Of a stretch of 64,000 nucleotides of DNA, positions 42,723 to 56,394 are shown in pieces (position 1 is the first letter of the stretch; each line of letters starts with the position of its first letter). The stretch covers positions 51,206,458-51,270,457 of the forward strand of contig CM040126.1 of assembly GCA_022559845.1 (NCBI GenBank), written 5' to 3'. The stretch comes from Amorphophallus konjac. Lineage: Eukaryota > Streptophyta > Magnoliopsida > Alismatales > Araceae. A program made the position numbers and the translations under genes. Under the pieces are notes generated by a model, which did no database searches, had not been told where the DNA came from, and was given only the letters and a program-made list of their open reading frames with translations.

Positions 42723-44729
42723 TTATTTTGCACAAACAGGTACCCAAGAAGTCTTGGGTCCTGACATGACAGTATCACTTCTAGCAGGTTTTCTCACCAC
42801 AGTTTTAACTTGATGATCATTAAATTTCATCAGAGGATGACCATCCATCAAATGTCCAGATTTGCCATAATGATGGCAAGAAGCAGCAGTTTTCAAATCT
42901 AATTTATGCACATTCTTGTTAGCATGAATTCTATATGCATATGCATGAAATTTTTTGTTAACAGAATAAAAATTCTGTTTACCAAAACCAGTTTGGTTTT
43001 GATATCCTGCCAGCCAACAGGTTGCAACCCTGTGACCTGGCTTCCCACAATGATGGCATGTAAATTTCGCAACATGGAATTTAGCAGAGTTATTCTGAAC
43101 ATGCCAACAATCTCCAGCTCTATGGCCTGGCTTCCCACAGTTATAACATGAAGTTTTGCAAATTGTTTTACAGGGAATTTGACAATTTCAGAATTGAATT
43201 TCTTTCCGTGATTATGCCAGCAATCTTTTGCCCTATGGCCTGGCTTCCCACAACAAAAGCAATTCAGATTCTTTCTCCTAGGAACATGATTTCTAGCATG
43301 ATATTTCTGTGCAGTAGTAGCAGCAAAGTCATCTAACTCCATTGATTTGCATTCATGCATGAAATGACCCATTTCATGACAGTAAAAGTATTTGGATATC
43401 CTGTTTTGAGTTGAATAGGATTTCTTAGCATAAGAGGTCCTAGCATGAAATCTATCATTATCATTCTTCATGGCAAGGCAATCATCAAGTACATGGCCAG
43501 AATTTCCACAATAGAAGCATTCAACATTCCTTCCGTGAATAATTGGAAATTTTCTAGCCGTAGGCTTGTTTGCATGAAATTTACTATTCTTCTTCAGTGT
43601 TCTCATTTTCACATTTTCCTTCTGTTTTTGAATCTTCTGATCATCAGACTGTTTTGAAGACGGTGCAGAAGTACTAGCTAAGTTTGAGCTACTCACAAAT
43701 TTTGCGTATAGTTTGTTCCTTACAGCTTGCTTAACTTGAGAATTACACCTTTTCTCTTCATTCAATTTGGTGACTTCCACATTCAAAAAATCTTTCATTT
43801 TTTCTTTACCTTTGGCAAATTTTGACAGAGAGTTGTTTAGATTTTCAATTTCAATTTGCAAGGTCATAATGTGGTCTTCACACGAAATAACCTGATTCTG
43901 TAGCCCATCATTCAGACTTTTCAGGATCTCATTCTCCTGAGTTAACTTCAATTCAATGTTTACTTCTTTTTCTTTCAAAGCTGATTTTTCTCTTTCTACT
44001 GTTAGCCATCTTTCAGAGAAAACAGTGTTAAGGACCATTAGCTTTTTATTTTGTTCCTTCATATGGATGTTTTCTTCAATCAGCTTATCTTTTAATTTAT
44101 CAATTTCCTTCTTCTGAGTCAGCAGAGAATCATTTTCTTCTTTCAAGGAAGTGATTAAGTTTTTCTGTACATTATCATCAGAATGTAATTTTTCAATCAA
44201 TTCCTTCAATTTAGATTTTAGATTTTATTTTCAGCCTTTAGACTTGTGATTTCAGCATTTTTCTCTATTCTTAATTTTCTCTTTTCTGATTTGACTCTTC
44301 ATATTTATCTAGAAGATGCTCATGCATGGCAACTAACTCATCATGGCTAATATTCTCGGTCTCAGAGATTACCTGGGATGAGGACTCATCTGATTGATCA
44401 CTCCTTCTTGCCATGAGACATTCTTCTTCCTGTTCCACATGTGTTGCAGTCACTCTATCAAAAATTTCCTTTGCAGTGCTACAATCTGAGATAAAGGAAA
44501 AATCGTCAGAATCAATTGCAGCCTTCATTAGATTTAGAGCTCTCACATTATCATCATTTTTCATCTTGTGATCATAAGTCCACTTAGACTTATCCTTAGG
44601 AATTTTATATGGACCGTGAGATATAACCTTCCACAGTTGGGGATTAATAGAGTTAACATGCTTGCACATTCGATATAGCCAGAAATTAATATGTGAACCA
44701 CTGAATAGCGGAGGATGAGCCATTAACAC
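42723..44729 (-). pseudogene. gag of element E, frameshifted
   Basis: The capsid-type domain is 44729-44271 (MAHPPLFSG, LWKVISHGPYKIPKDKSKW), then a break, a coiled coil from 44209, and zinc knuckles: CFYCGNSGHVLDDC, one with its first Cys changed (YFYCHEMGHFMHEC), and CFCCGKPGHRAKDC. A frameshift near 43160 precedes two more intact knuckles and a degenerate last one (CHHYGKSGHLMDGH). It ends GPKTSWVPVCAK and TAA at 42723. The layout is colinear with element A's gag, again with no protease after it. Confidence 0.82.
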
Positions 44730-44845
44730 AGATCAAAACTAATTCAAAGCAGTGAATTCAAACCAATAAACCAAGTCTTACAAAAATGCACCGAATGACA
44801 GTAAGATCGGATCTGCAGGTCGCTGGACCTTCTATGCAGAAACCC

Positions 44846-44857
44846 TCTCTGATACCA
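44846..44857 (-). other. Primer-binding site of element E
   Basis: In sense TGGTATCAGAGA, one base different from the site in A and D, three bases inside the 5' LTR. Confidence 0.85.
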
Positions 44858-44859
44858 AT

Positions 44860-47519
44860 TGATAGGATCGGTGCAAGGATTCAGAGGGGGGGGGGTGAAT
44901 GAATCCCACCCTTAAAAAACTTTTCGCTCAATAAAAACTAGAACACGATAGACAGACAGGATAACTAATCAGAATCTCTTTTGAACCGAAGAACAAACGT
45001 CTATCTCGCGCCTAAACAATCAACTAGCGAAGCAGCACAGATAAACGAGAATGCTAAGGCAACCTGTGAATGAGGTAGAAGATAAGGAGCAAAGCACACC
45101 CACACTGCACAGAGGATTTTTAGGTGGTTCGGTCACCAAGACCTACGTCCACCCCTCACTCCCAACCGGAGTGAGGCTTCCACTAGCACAAGCTAGAACG
45201 CAGACTCAGTCTGCAAACAAGTTGCTGCACACAGCTTGACCAGGGGAACAACCTCCCCTCTTCTCCCAACCGGAGGGACACCCCAGTGACTCTCAGCCAC
45301 TTGGAAACCAGAGACCGAAGTCTCTCTTCCTCCAGACCGGAGGGACCCCTGGACTTGCTAGCCACAAGCCCAGAACCGAGACAAGTCTCCCTTCCTCCAA
45401 ATCGGAGGAACCCACAAGTAGCTCCCAGCTACTTGCAACCGGAGATCAGATCTCCCTTCTCCTGACCCACCAGGAGGAACCCGACCTCAGACCAGAGGAT
45501 CGGAAGAACAAAGATAACCAGATGAAAAGAAAAAATAAGAAACGAAAATACACAGCGATCGGAAGGCTGTAAATGAAGAACAAGAATGTAGCTCTCAAAG
45601 GAGCAGATCTGGCTTGGATTTAATCCAGACGCCAGAGGACAGATCTTCAATAGCTTCTTCCTTCTTCTCCACGAACTCTCTCTCTCTCTCTATCTCTCTT
45701 TCTTTCTCTCTGCTCTCCTTTTCTCTCACGCTATTCTCTCCTTCTCTTCTCTGCACTCTTTTTCTTCTGTCGGCTCACTCTTCTTCTATTTCTTTTTCTT
45801 CCTCTTTCTGTGGATCGAAGACTCTCTGCTGCTTGTTTCTCACTGTTTAGACTTTCCCCCTTTTTTTTTCTCAGCTTCGATCTTCTTCTTCTGTGGAAGA
45901 AGTCTTGTATATATAGCAGCAGCAGCAGGCACACTGGGCGCGTGTGGCTTCTACATTTCCTGCCCTAGAAATTCGGACCACGTGGCAGCATCCTGGTATC
46001 TCGTCCATCCTTGGATCATGAGCCAGGCACCTCGGATCACGTGCCCTTCATCAGTACGCTCAGCAACTGGAGTTGAGGTGGCGTCAACACACTTGCTCCA
46101 AAGGGTTGACGCAGCCTTCAAAGACATTCGACCAGCAAAGCTCAAGTCTGCTGCGTTGACTCCATCAGCCTGCTGCGTTGACGCATCGGTGATCCAGTGA
46201 TCAAGTCTTCAGCAGATGGGCGTGCTGCATCGACGCTCTCAATCAATGGCGTTAACGCAGTGAGGCATTCCAGTAAGCCATTAGCTTCGTCTCTTTAGCT
46301 GCTGCGTCGACGCTGCTCAATTGTGGCGTTGACGCAGTGGAATAGCCTGTGAAAGTCTCTGCTTCTTTAACTGCTGCGTCGACGCTGCTTGCTTGTGACG
46401 TTGATGGAGTGGAAGATATCGTGAAGGCTTCGTCAACTGATGCGTGGACGCTTTAAGCTCCCAGCGTCGACCCTGTTCCCTTCAGCAACAAGAATGAAGT
46501 CATAAGATTTAAGTATGTACATTGCAGTGTATATACTTCATTGTATAGACTTGTGAAGGTGAATGCAACGTACAGACTTGCCCAATGTGTTGACTTCAAC
46601 AAAGAGACAACGGCTGTATAGACTTTCAATCCTAAAGGCAGTGTATAGACATTGAAGAACAACAAACAATGTATGGACTTTACAATGCAAACTACAATGT
46701 ATAGACTTCATGTAAGAGCCCAATGTATAGACATTGAATTCGAAGACCAATGTGTAGACTTCAAGTTTAACTGTGGATGTACAGACTTCAGGTGTGAAGA
46801 CCATTGTGCAGACTTTGGGGAACAGCGGCCAATGTATAGACTTGATGCTCAAGGAGTGGCTGTACAGACTTAGAGTGTAGCTGAAGCCTTGAACGTAGGA
46901 ATAGGCTGGACTGTATAGACTTCAGGCTTCAGAAACGAATGTACACACTTGACCAATTCAAAGGCGAATCAAGTGTACATACTCTGAGTCCAAACCCAAC
47001 GGCTGTACAGACTTAGAATGTGAAGAGTGATGTATAGACTTCATTAATCAAACAGGCTGCGCAGTCCACTGTATAGACTTGATGATATGAACTTCAGGAG
47101 GATATGACACGGCTGTACAGACTTGTTTTCGAAACGAATGAATAGACTTTGCCACAGTCTAATGTATAGACTTAAAGAAACTGAACTGAAGAGTCGACGC
47201 ATCAGCTCAAGGAGTTGACGCACTACTGTGTGGACAGAGACAAATATGACTGAAGGGTCGACGCATCAGCACAATGAGTTGACGCACTGCTGTGGAGACT
47301 GTGCAGACAGAATTTAATAGAGCATGTTATCTAACAGCCATATGAACTCCATTCACTTACATGATAAAACATGAATTAATCGAGCAGAAAAAGGAAAGCA
47401 TTGACTGAATAATAGCATGATGACACACACAGCAAGATGACTCTCAGTGAATAACTCACATCAAAACCAATCATCAAAACCATCATCAAAACCATCATCA
47501 AAACCACTGGGGCACAACA
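44860..47519 (-). repeat. 5' LTR of element E
   Basis: 2660 bases matching 37652-40334. The minus-strand TATA box is at about 45908-45915. Small indels separate the two LTRs. Confidence 0.92.
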
Positions 47520-48732
47520 TAAAATATTTTGAAAAACTTGAAAAAGAGATTTCCTTGTTGAAATGTGAGAATGAACAATTACTGGCAAAGAGTTCAAAGC
47601 ATGTTGAAACTGAAAAGGTTCTTGAAAAGCTTGCTGAAAAACTTCACTGAACAAATCTGGAAAATAAAAATCTCATGCAAGAAAATAAAAACTCACATCA
47701 AAGAATTATTTGCTTGACGATAAAATCCTTGCATGTAAAAAAGAGATCAACAACTTGAAGCTTGATTTGTCTAGATTTGTCAAAGGGAAGGAGAACTTAG
47801 ACACAATGCTAGGTGTTAAAGTGAACTTTCAAAAAGAGGGTTTTGGTTACATCCCGGTCAACAAAAAATCTTTTGAATCAAAAATTAAAACCTCTTTTGT
47901 TCATGCCTCCGACATTCTTAACACCTCCAAAACACCTCCTCCCGTTGCTCAAGTGAAAATCTCTGAAAATGATTTTCATGAAAAGAAAAATCTCAACAAA
48001 AAGCCTTCCATGTCAAATAGATCTCAAAAATCAAAGTTGAATGTTGAATGCTTCTATTGTGACATGTTTGGTCATGAAATGAATGATTGTGTTGTCTTGA
48101 AAATAGATGATCAAAATACATGCAAAGATAAATCTTCCTTCAAAAGAAAGAAAAATGTCTCATGCTTTTATTGTCACAAACTTGGCCATGTCATGGATGA
48201 TTACTTTGTGAAACAAAATGATGAATATCATGCCATGAATGTTAAGTTTAACTTTTAAAGAAAATTTAGAAATGAACATACTTCCCATTCTAAAAGGTTT
48301 ACATCCCATAAGAAAAATTCATTCACGAATACTCATGCAAACAATGGAAAGCCATTCCGTAGACCCACATCTTTTTGTTACTTTCACTGTGGGAAATACG
48401 GTCATGTCATGAAAGAATGTTCATTTTTGAAAACTGAGTATTTCTATGCTTCTAGAATGAATACTAGGTTTAATTCTTTTAAATCTAGACCTTTTGGAAA
48501 TAGGAGATAGAATATTTTTGAAAACACTTTTGCTCCCAAAAGAAAGACCTTGGCTAAAACGACTCCTCCTCATTGCTACTATTATTGAAATTATGGACAT
48601 GTGCTTGAGGATTGTAGGATCATGGAAGATGATGACATGAGGGCAATGAAAAGTAAGAAAAATGTGCTTGGAAAGAATGCTACTAAACTCCAGGGACCCA
48701 AGAGGGCTTGGGTGTCCAAATATGTTGAATAA
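47520..48732 (+). pseudogene. Element C gag fragment 3 with zinc knuckles
   Basis: It resumes the coiled coil after E. A TGA at 47648 and TAA at 48256 interrupt. Knuckles are CFYCDMFGHEMNDC, CFYCHKLGHVMDDY (last Cys lost), a CYFHCGKYGHVMKEC-like one after the stop, and a fourth destroyed by a stop. It ends GPKRAWVSKYVE and TAA at 48730-48732, colinear with D. Confidence 0.8.
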
Positions 48733-51186
48733 ACTGGCTTTGATCCAAGTGTGCATTGAGGTAAATAAAGAATAAAAGGGGTTCCAATAAAGGGAACAAG
48801 ACACACTCATATGGTAAAATCCCAACTTTGCTTCTTTCATTGTCAAAGTTTGTGGTTTTGATGTTCTGGTATGATATTTTGGTGTGTTCTCATGTTGTGC
48901 TCTAAATTCTTCACAAGCCATACATGCTCCTATTGAATGAATATTTGATACATCAAATGGTGATATGTGAAATGACAGGTTAAGCCTGTTAGAAAGCCAT
49001 CACTATGCGTGAGTTGGATCTTCGGATTAAAATCTCTGCCTTGTACCAAAATTCAGAAATTCAATATGTTTGGCTTATGAGGAAACATGCTTTTGAATGA
49101 AATCATTTTGCCCTTGATTTGCATAACTTTCAAGATTCAATCTGAAAATCTCATTTGCTTCATCAAGGCAAAATTGCTGAATTGTGAAATTGGTTGATCA
49201 AATGCAACAATTGGTATTGAGTGTTGACCATGGCTCAATTTAAAGCTCATTGACCTTGTGTGGATACTTTGCATGAATGACAAATTACTTGAATTGTTCA
49301 AACTAAAAATTCATTTCATGCAATACTATTTTGAATGATCATGGTTGAATGTTTGGGTTGTAAGGAAAATGACTCTCTATGATGAAATCTGAAATAAAAT
49401 GCTCATGGTTTAGTGCAAATTTCATTGAAAACTCATCTCATGCATTCTCTTGCTTCATGCTTTCGTAAATGCTCAAGTCATTGCAAAATCTAAAAACTTG
49501 CATAAAAATAATGCATTGGCATATTTGCATATCATTCGTAGATCATGTATACACTGTGAATACGAGTCTCATGCATATCTTGATTCATGAATGCTTGCAT
49601 GAATGTTTCCATGAATCCTTGCATACGTGTATGCATTTAGTTTATGAAACACCTTCTTGGAAAATTCTAAGATCACACATCTTTGCTAAATAACAATGCA
49701 ATGATTTTATTCATATGTGATTCATGTCATATATTAAGGGAGAGGATTTATTTCCGACCGTGCATACATTTAGGGGAAGTCATAGCCGTGTCTTATCGAA
49801 TTCATTATATATATGTAAAATAAAAATTTACCCCCACACTCTTGCACACAATGAATTTAATGACTTTACTTGATAAGAATTTAAGAAATTTCTTCCAACA
49901 CTTTAAAGGGAACTTGAATCTCTACATAGACATTAAAGAGTAATCGTGAGGAAAAAGTTACCTACCCCACAAAATTATTAAGTGGTATGTGGAACCAAGT
50001 AGTCGGGAATCCCCACTGAAATAAATGAGGAAACTCGCGTCGAAAGGTAAATAAAAAATCCACATGTGTGACGAATCCAAGTAGCCAGGAATCTCCATTG
50101 AGACACATGAGGAAACTCGCGTCGAACGGTGAAGTCCCTTAAAAGAAGCAAAATCGGGGTTGTGCGAAGCTGCCGAAAGTCGAGAATTTAAAGTGAAAGT
50201 GTAGAGAGGAGATTACCTTCTAGTGTTCTTTAGAAAAATCTAAAAATCTATATGTTTTGAAGCTCATTAGTCATTGCCTCACATTTCACATGGACATTTT
50301 TGTGATGTATGTATTTTATGAATTTGCCTACATTCATAGTTTATGTAATACCTCTAGTTGTGTATGCACAAATCTCTTAGTTATGCTTCATGTCTTACAT
50401 TCTTGAATTTAAATCACATGCTCTTTTCTTAACCCGTGCCTCATTTATGGGGAGTTACTATATGTAATATATGTGTGCATGATGTTTGTGCTTGTGTGCT
50501 TGCATGTTCATGCATTCCCCTTTGATCTAATTCTGAGCATAAACCTTGCATTTGAAGGATGGAAGTCATATTGTACATAGCTTCATATCTTGCATGATTA
50601 GCATTCACATAGTGCATATTCATTGCATTTGAAAGATGAAGCTCATCGTGTGCATATTTACATATTTAGCATTCTCAACATGCATATAGTTCATACATGA
50701 TATCATCTTGAACAATTCATACTTTTCAACAATTGATATAGTTCATTTTGAAATGTATCATTTTGAACACATCATGTTGCATAAATGCTTAAAAGAGTTC
50801 TTCCAACTTTTGGTATCATATATTTGGGGCTAACTCTTCAAGAATTGAAATTGTAAATCTTTGGGCCTTTAATTTGAACAACATTTGGTATCATATTTTT
50901 GGGCCTTTGATTAGCATCACTTGGTATTTATATTGGTATCATATCTTTTGGCCTAACACGTTCATATCATGTCACATAACCCCATGTCTTTTTGTAGATG
51001 ACAAAAGGGGGGAGAATGTTTGTGTGTGCTCAATGCTTTATGAATGATATTATTTTGGGGAGAATTGGAGAATTGGTATATGTGCTCAATGTTGATCTTA
51101 ATTCCTAAAGTCTAATCTCTCATAAAGATGTTTACAAATCTGTATTATCACACACATCGTTTTGTCATCATCAAAACATAGGAGAT
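48733..51186 (+). other. 3' non-coding region of element C
   Basis: Colinear with D 32637-35184. It holds hairpins ACAGG/CCTGT (48975-48989) and GATC-TTCG-GATT (49017-49028), and repeated CGGGAATCC / GAGGAAACTCG / CGAAAGG units at 49985-50145. The PPT next to the LTR is degraded (ACATAGGAGA). No gene. Confidence 0.65.
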
Positions 51187-53573
51187 TGTTGCATCCCCTA
51201 GTTGGTGTTTGGTTTCAATTATATCAAAACGATTGTGTTTGTGTGTGTATGTGTTTCATTGAGCTACATGTGTATATCGTGATTGATGAGTTGAAAGATG
51301 GCTTCAATGTTCATTCTTGAAAGTCATATGAATCTTTGGTGTTTAAGGAACTAATACTATATTTATCTTGATTTGTAGGATCAAATCCATGGCTCACGTT
51401 TTGGAACTCAAAGGAGTGCATCAATGAAGTTCTTCTTCAAAAAGAGAGTTACCTTTCTCATTACATTGCATTTCATCCTTATATGATTCATACATTTCAT
51501 CAAATAAGGTTTCAAGTCTTGATTGTGGTATTTCCTTGCATTTTCCTCACAAGACTTTTGGGCTAGAAATATACTTAGCCTATTTACTTAAATCTTGATG
51601 AATGTGATTATATATCAATATTCCTCGTGAGATAATGCTTCATGAATGTTAATTTTTAATCAACAATAATGACATTTTAATGAATGTGGTTCCATGATAT
51701 TATGCATGCCATGCGTTTGGCATAATTGTTAACACTTATGTAATGAAGTATTTTGATGTTGAAGATTTGGTTGTCTTGTGATTGAATGGTTGAGCTCCCA
51801 TGTCATTATATTTGGTTGATTGAGAGATCCATGTTCATCATAACAAAACCTTGTCATTTGGTGGAATGTATTTTTGTTGATTGATTTGAGAAGCCAAATT
51901 CTTGGTTGAGTTTGTTCAATGATGTAGTTTTATGTGAACTAGTTCAAAGAGTTAATGCTTAATGAGTTTTGATTGTCATCTAACCTCTGGGTTTATCATG
52001 TTTTTATAGGTTCAAGGATGGTTTTTAAACCCTCTCATGTCAAGTGGATGATAGTAACATCTAACCATTTTTTATGCTAAGTTCCGGGTTATTTTCATGA
52101 ACATCTTTCATGAGGTTGCATCGCATTGGAAGTGTTTTATGCATCTTTGAAATGAGGTTTGTGGGTTTTTTCAATGTGCTTAATCTATTCTCATAAATCT
52201 TGTTGAAGTGTGGTTTAAATGGTCTTAACACTTTGTTGAATGCACGGTAATTAGTTCTTGATTTTTGGAAATTTTTTTGATAGCTTAAAGGGTCTAAAAG
52301 TGGTTTTTTCCATCATTTTCCTGCATGGGTCGACCCCTGGGGTCGACCCTCAGTGTTCCTGTGAAGACAGAAACCATTTAAGTGAACCCTGCCTGCAGCG
52401 GTCGACCCCTGGGGTCGACCCACAGCAAGGGTCGACCCCTGGGTGTTGCCATTTTTTTTTCGGCACGGCTGCCCTCTCGTTGCACGAGGGTCGACCCCAA
52501 GGGTCGACCCTTTCCGGTCGGGGTTTGCGAACTCGTTCGGAACCCACTCTAAACCCTTCCAAACTTTACCATACTAACCCCCAAAGGTTACTAAGCATAT
52601 GGAGGCGTCTTTAAGGTATTGTGGGAGGGTTTTATGTGTCTTTTGGGCTCTCTACCTTGCATATAAATATGACCTACGAATTTGGGGAAAACAAGCCCTA
52701 ATGTGTTCATGTTCTTTCTTGTAGGAGAAAAAAAGGAGAAAATAAGGGAGGAGCTCTTGCAAGGTGATTTTGATCTACTTGAAGTGATTTTTGGAGCTCG
52801 TGGAAGAAGAGAAAGAGGAGCGGCTCGAGGAGAGGAACAAGAGGAGGTTGAAATCGCCATCATCCGACAACGAACCAAGAGGAACCGGAAGAATCGAAAA
52901 AGGGGGAGTTCTCTACATGCTATATCTTCTTCATTTCAGTCTTTAGACTTTGTTTTGGATTCATCGTATCTATTTGTCTAGGCTTCATACATTTCTGAAG
53001 GAATGTTGTGTGTGGGTGTTTGGAGAAAGGGTTCTCCGAGTGTTTGTGTTGACACGTGTGTGTCGCTTTGTGCGGAGCATATTCACGTGTGTACTTGGGC
53101 ATATTTTGGGGTGTGTTCCCCCGGTGTAGTTGGGAGTTTACTCCCGTGTGGTTGCGTAGGCGTCGCCCTACGCGTGTGTGTTGGAGTTTGACACCGTGTG
53201 TGTGTGGGGATTTATCCCCGTGTGTGTTTGGAGCGTCGTCTCTATGTTGGAGATTTTTCCCCGAGTGACGTCTCACCGGGTTGGTGAGGGGTGGACGTAG
53301 GGAGCCCGTCGTGGTCCCGAACCACCTTAAAAATCATTTTATCTTGTGATTTACTTTATGGGATTGTGTGATTTGCTTGTTTCATCTATTCATGTGATCG
53401 TATGAGATTGACGAGATTGAGAGAATTTAATTATCTTGTTTAGTTAAATCTTCAATCTCGTTAATATTGTTAATTCTGCTTAGTTAAGTTGTAAATTTAC
53501 CATCGATCGTGGGGGACAATTCAACCCCCCCTTCTTATCTATTCGCCTACCCGGGGACCAACATGTTCTTCTA
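51187..53573 (+). repeat. 3' LTR of element C
   Basis: 2387 bases, TGTTGCATCCCC ... GGGGACCAACA. Array 52327-52520, TATAAAT 52662-52668, partly decayed hairpin train 53025-53335. The leader here has an open frame rich in Glu/Arg that is not shared in sequence with D and is not called as a gene. Confidence 0.9.
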
Positions 53574-56325
53574 GATCTTTACTTGCTCTCGCAACCACCA
53601 CTTGAATGATCCGACTCCGATCTACTAGAGCTTCCTGAAAAGGTTGGAGAAAGTAGGGAGTGAGCGCACTCACCCTGTAGGTATCTTCGTGTAATCATAT
53701 AGGCATAGTCTACATATTAATGTTTTAGCTCTAGATGATGCAATAATTGAAATAAGGTGCGATAAAACAATAGTAACATGTAGCAAGACTAGCTAGCAAG
53801 CGTGATATGATATTTCAAGAATATATGAGCATGATCTAGCAAGAATAGAAATTTGACCTTTCAATCACAAGAATGTATTATCAATCACAAGAATGTACTT
53901 TTCATCACCTTAAGAAGGCTTTGCATAAGCATGTAACGAGAATGTACTTTTTAAGCAAGCATGTATAATTTCATTAATTGCATCATGGATTTTGCTAATT
54001 TATAAAAAAGTATTCCTAGCGCAATGCGATGCCAATAATCATTATACCCCATGGTTTACAATATATTTCCGGCCATCTTTCGAGGGGACTAGACTTGAGC
54101 CCTTGGACACCGTCCATGCCCGCACTTGCATCTTCAAATTATAAATGTAGTTATTTCCACAAAAATGTCGATAAGTTTGGCCAAGAATGCCTAATTCAAT
54201 AATTACCTTTGAGGTGATAGTAAACAAGGCAAGAACGAATATAATTCTTTGATAAAAGAGGTCAAGAATGAATTAAAACGAACGTTGTGCTATGGAAGGA
54301 TTTTGGCGGCATAACGACATCTTATTTAATTTCATAATTCATTAATGAATTGATAAGTAATGTTTCAAGTTCTAGATAGTAAAAAGATTGTCTGAGATTG
54401 AATACAATCATCCCTTTGGTCGGGTTGGGTAAGTCTTGACAGAATGCGGTTGGAAGGCGACCGCAATAAGGAGAACGCAGTCGGGTAACGGTCTGCGACT
54501 AGAAGTCTGTCGACCCTAGAAAACTTAGTCGACTAAATCAAAAATCTATCGACTGAAAACATGAATTGGTCAACTGAAAATAGAATATCGGTTGACTGAA
54601 GAATAGTCAACCTACTGGATGAACGTGGTCGTTGGCCAGCTGCGATCTATAGGTCGCGGTTGATCGACTGGCCGTGATCATGAAGTGCTCATCTAGCTTT
54701 TGGGTTTTAGGGTACACCCAACTCGGCGCCCTAGTGGGAATTCCAGGATCGTGGAAACTTACGGAGTCCTTAAAACATGAATACCTAGTCCGACAGAAGG
54801 AATATCCGATGGTGTGGCGTTCAATGTCCAAGTGGGTGTTCCTATCTAGTGCAAGTGACTAATAGCAAACGTACCGGAGTATGGGCTATGTACAAGTAAC
54901 GAAGAAGGAAAGAAAATGAAAGTGAAACATAGACCGTTGTGTAAGAAGTTCCAGCGAAGGAGTGAAAGTTCCTTTAGTACAAACTATAGGGTTTTAATGT
55001 GAAATTAGCATAAGTTGACAAATAGTCCTTTAGAGCATGGTATGACACAAAACATAACCCTTTTAAAACATGATATGGCAAAAACATAACGAAATATAGG
55101 CTAGATACTTATACATAACAGGAAATCATGAAGATTGATCTGGTTGCTGTTTGACGTGAATAGTAGCCAGATCGTGGTTTCCACCGTAGCTGCCTTCTGG
55201 AAGGCCACAGTTGGTCGGGTGACCGCGATTCTTCTGTCGACAGACAGAAGCAGATCCGGCTTGGCAGGGTCCTTTCTATGGCAACTCTACATGCACCTAA
55301 TAAGAAATTGGAAGAAGAATCATGCTAGCACGTAAACACCGCATGCAAAGGAGCATGTAACAACCTAAAATTTATTATCTTTCAGTTAATGTTTCATGGA
55401 CAGCATGAACTAGAACTCTAATGCGCGATCATGGTGAAACTTGAAATACATTGTGCATGCAGCATGAAAATAAGAAGGAATAGAGGGCTTTTATTCCTAA
55501 CATCAAGTTTAAGCCGATCATGAGACAACCTACCTCTTGGGTTGATCCTAGACCTCGAATTACACGCTGGAAGGGAGCCCTCGTTCTTGCACATCCTGCG
55601 TGGAACAAGCTTCTTCTGCATGCTCTAACTACTTGGTTGCTTGTTCTCCTTACATGAAAATTGGAGGGATGTTAGAAGATACTAAGGGGAGTAATAAGTT
55701 CTAAAGGAAGAACTTAAGAAGATGACATGATACCTTTGTTCCGCATGATCCAAAACCTAGGGTTCACGCCAGATGATCTGGGTCCTATTTATAGGGAACG
55801 GCCTGTGGTTAGGCTTTGTACTTTGAATTAGGATCCTTATTTGGTGTCAAGTCAATCCCTAAGAGTCCTAGATAACTTTTCCTTTCTAGATCACATCAAA
55901 TCATGGGTAAATCGTGGATAAAAATCTAAGTTTTTCGTGATTATCCACTTTTCATTTACGGAACCAGATAGCGGTCGAGCCAAGACCACCTTCTTTAGGT
56001 AGCAGTCTCACGATAGACCGTGACCTTGCCTGACTTCCGAAAAATCAGATTTTTATTCTAACTCAAATTCTAATTTCCCTAATTTCCCAATTTAAATTAG
56101 GGAACATCATCCTATTACATTTCTAGGGTTTGGGTTTGGGCCAAAAGGCTTGGATTTAGGTTTTAAGCCCCTCTTTAAGTGGGCTTAATTATCTAGTTAA
56201 TAGCTGGGCTTTCAATCAAAAGGCTTACCATTATTTAGCCCACTTAAGTCTTTAAGCTTATTGGAATGCTTAAATAAATCCATTTAAATTTCTAAAAAAT
56301 CCAAAAAATTACCTGGGGTGCTACA
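53574..56325 (-). repeat. Element F 3' LTR, right fragment
   Basis: It ends on the plus strand GGGGTGCTACA beside the PPT. A minus-strand TATA box (complement CCTATTTATA, 55784-55793) is present. Inverted-repeat phrases lie upstream of it at 55970-56030 (GTCT/AGAC, GGTCGAGCCAAGACC) and a cluster of TCGACT- and GCGGTC-type phrases at 54440-54690. No gene is seen. Confidence 0.65.
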
Positions 56326-56338
56326 CCCTCCCCCACTT
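56326..56338 (-). other. Polypurine tract of element F
   Basis: In sense AAGTGGGGGAGGG directly before TGTAGCACC, the LTR start. Confidence 0.8.
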
Positions 56339-56394
56339 AAAAAGAATTTGGTCCCCAAATTCATTGTATGAGATCGTGGAGGTGCGTTTTACTT

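Larger units (their letters stand above)
37652..47519 (-). mobile_element. Element E: gag-only Copia element related to A, minus strand
   Basis: On the minus strand: 5' LTR 47519-44860, primer site, gag 44729-42723, non-coding region, PPT, 3' LTR 40334-37652. LTR ends are TGTTGTGCCCC and CCGATCCTATCA, so the start resembles A's but the end differs. Flanks TGAAA (37647-37651) and TAAAA (47520-47524) fit a 5-base duplication with one change. It is inserted in C's gag. Gag, 3' non-coding modules, leader train and TCTATACAT phrase all resemble element A. Confidence 0.9.
26861..53573 (+). mobile_element. Element C: gag-only Copia element carrying nested D and E
   Basis: It starts TGTTGCATCCCC and ends GGGGACCAACA. 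Its own sequence is 26861-28146, 37362-37651 and 47520-53573. The gag parts are colinear with element D's gag, and the 3' LTR (51187-53573) is full length, but the 5' LTR is cut short by a deletion that also removed the primer site and the gag N terminus. The flanking GGTTC/TGTTC differs by one base. Because D and E interrupt it, it is older than both. Confidence 0.85.
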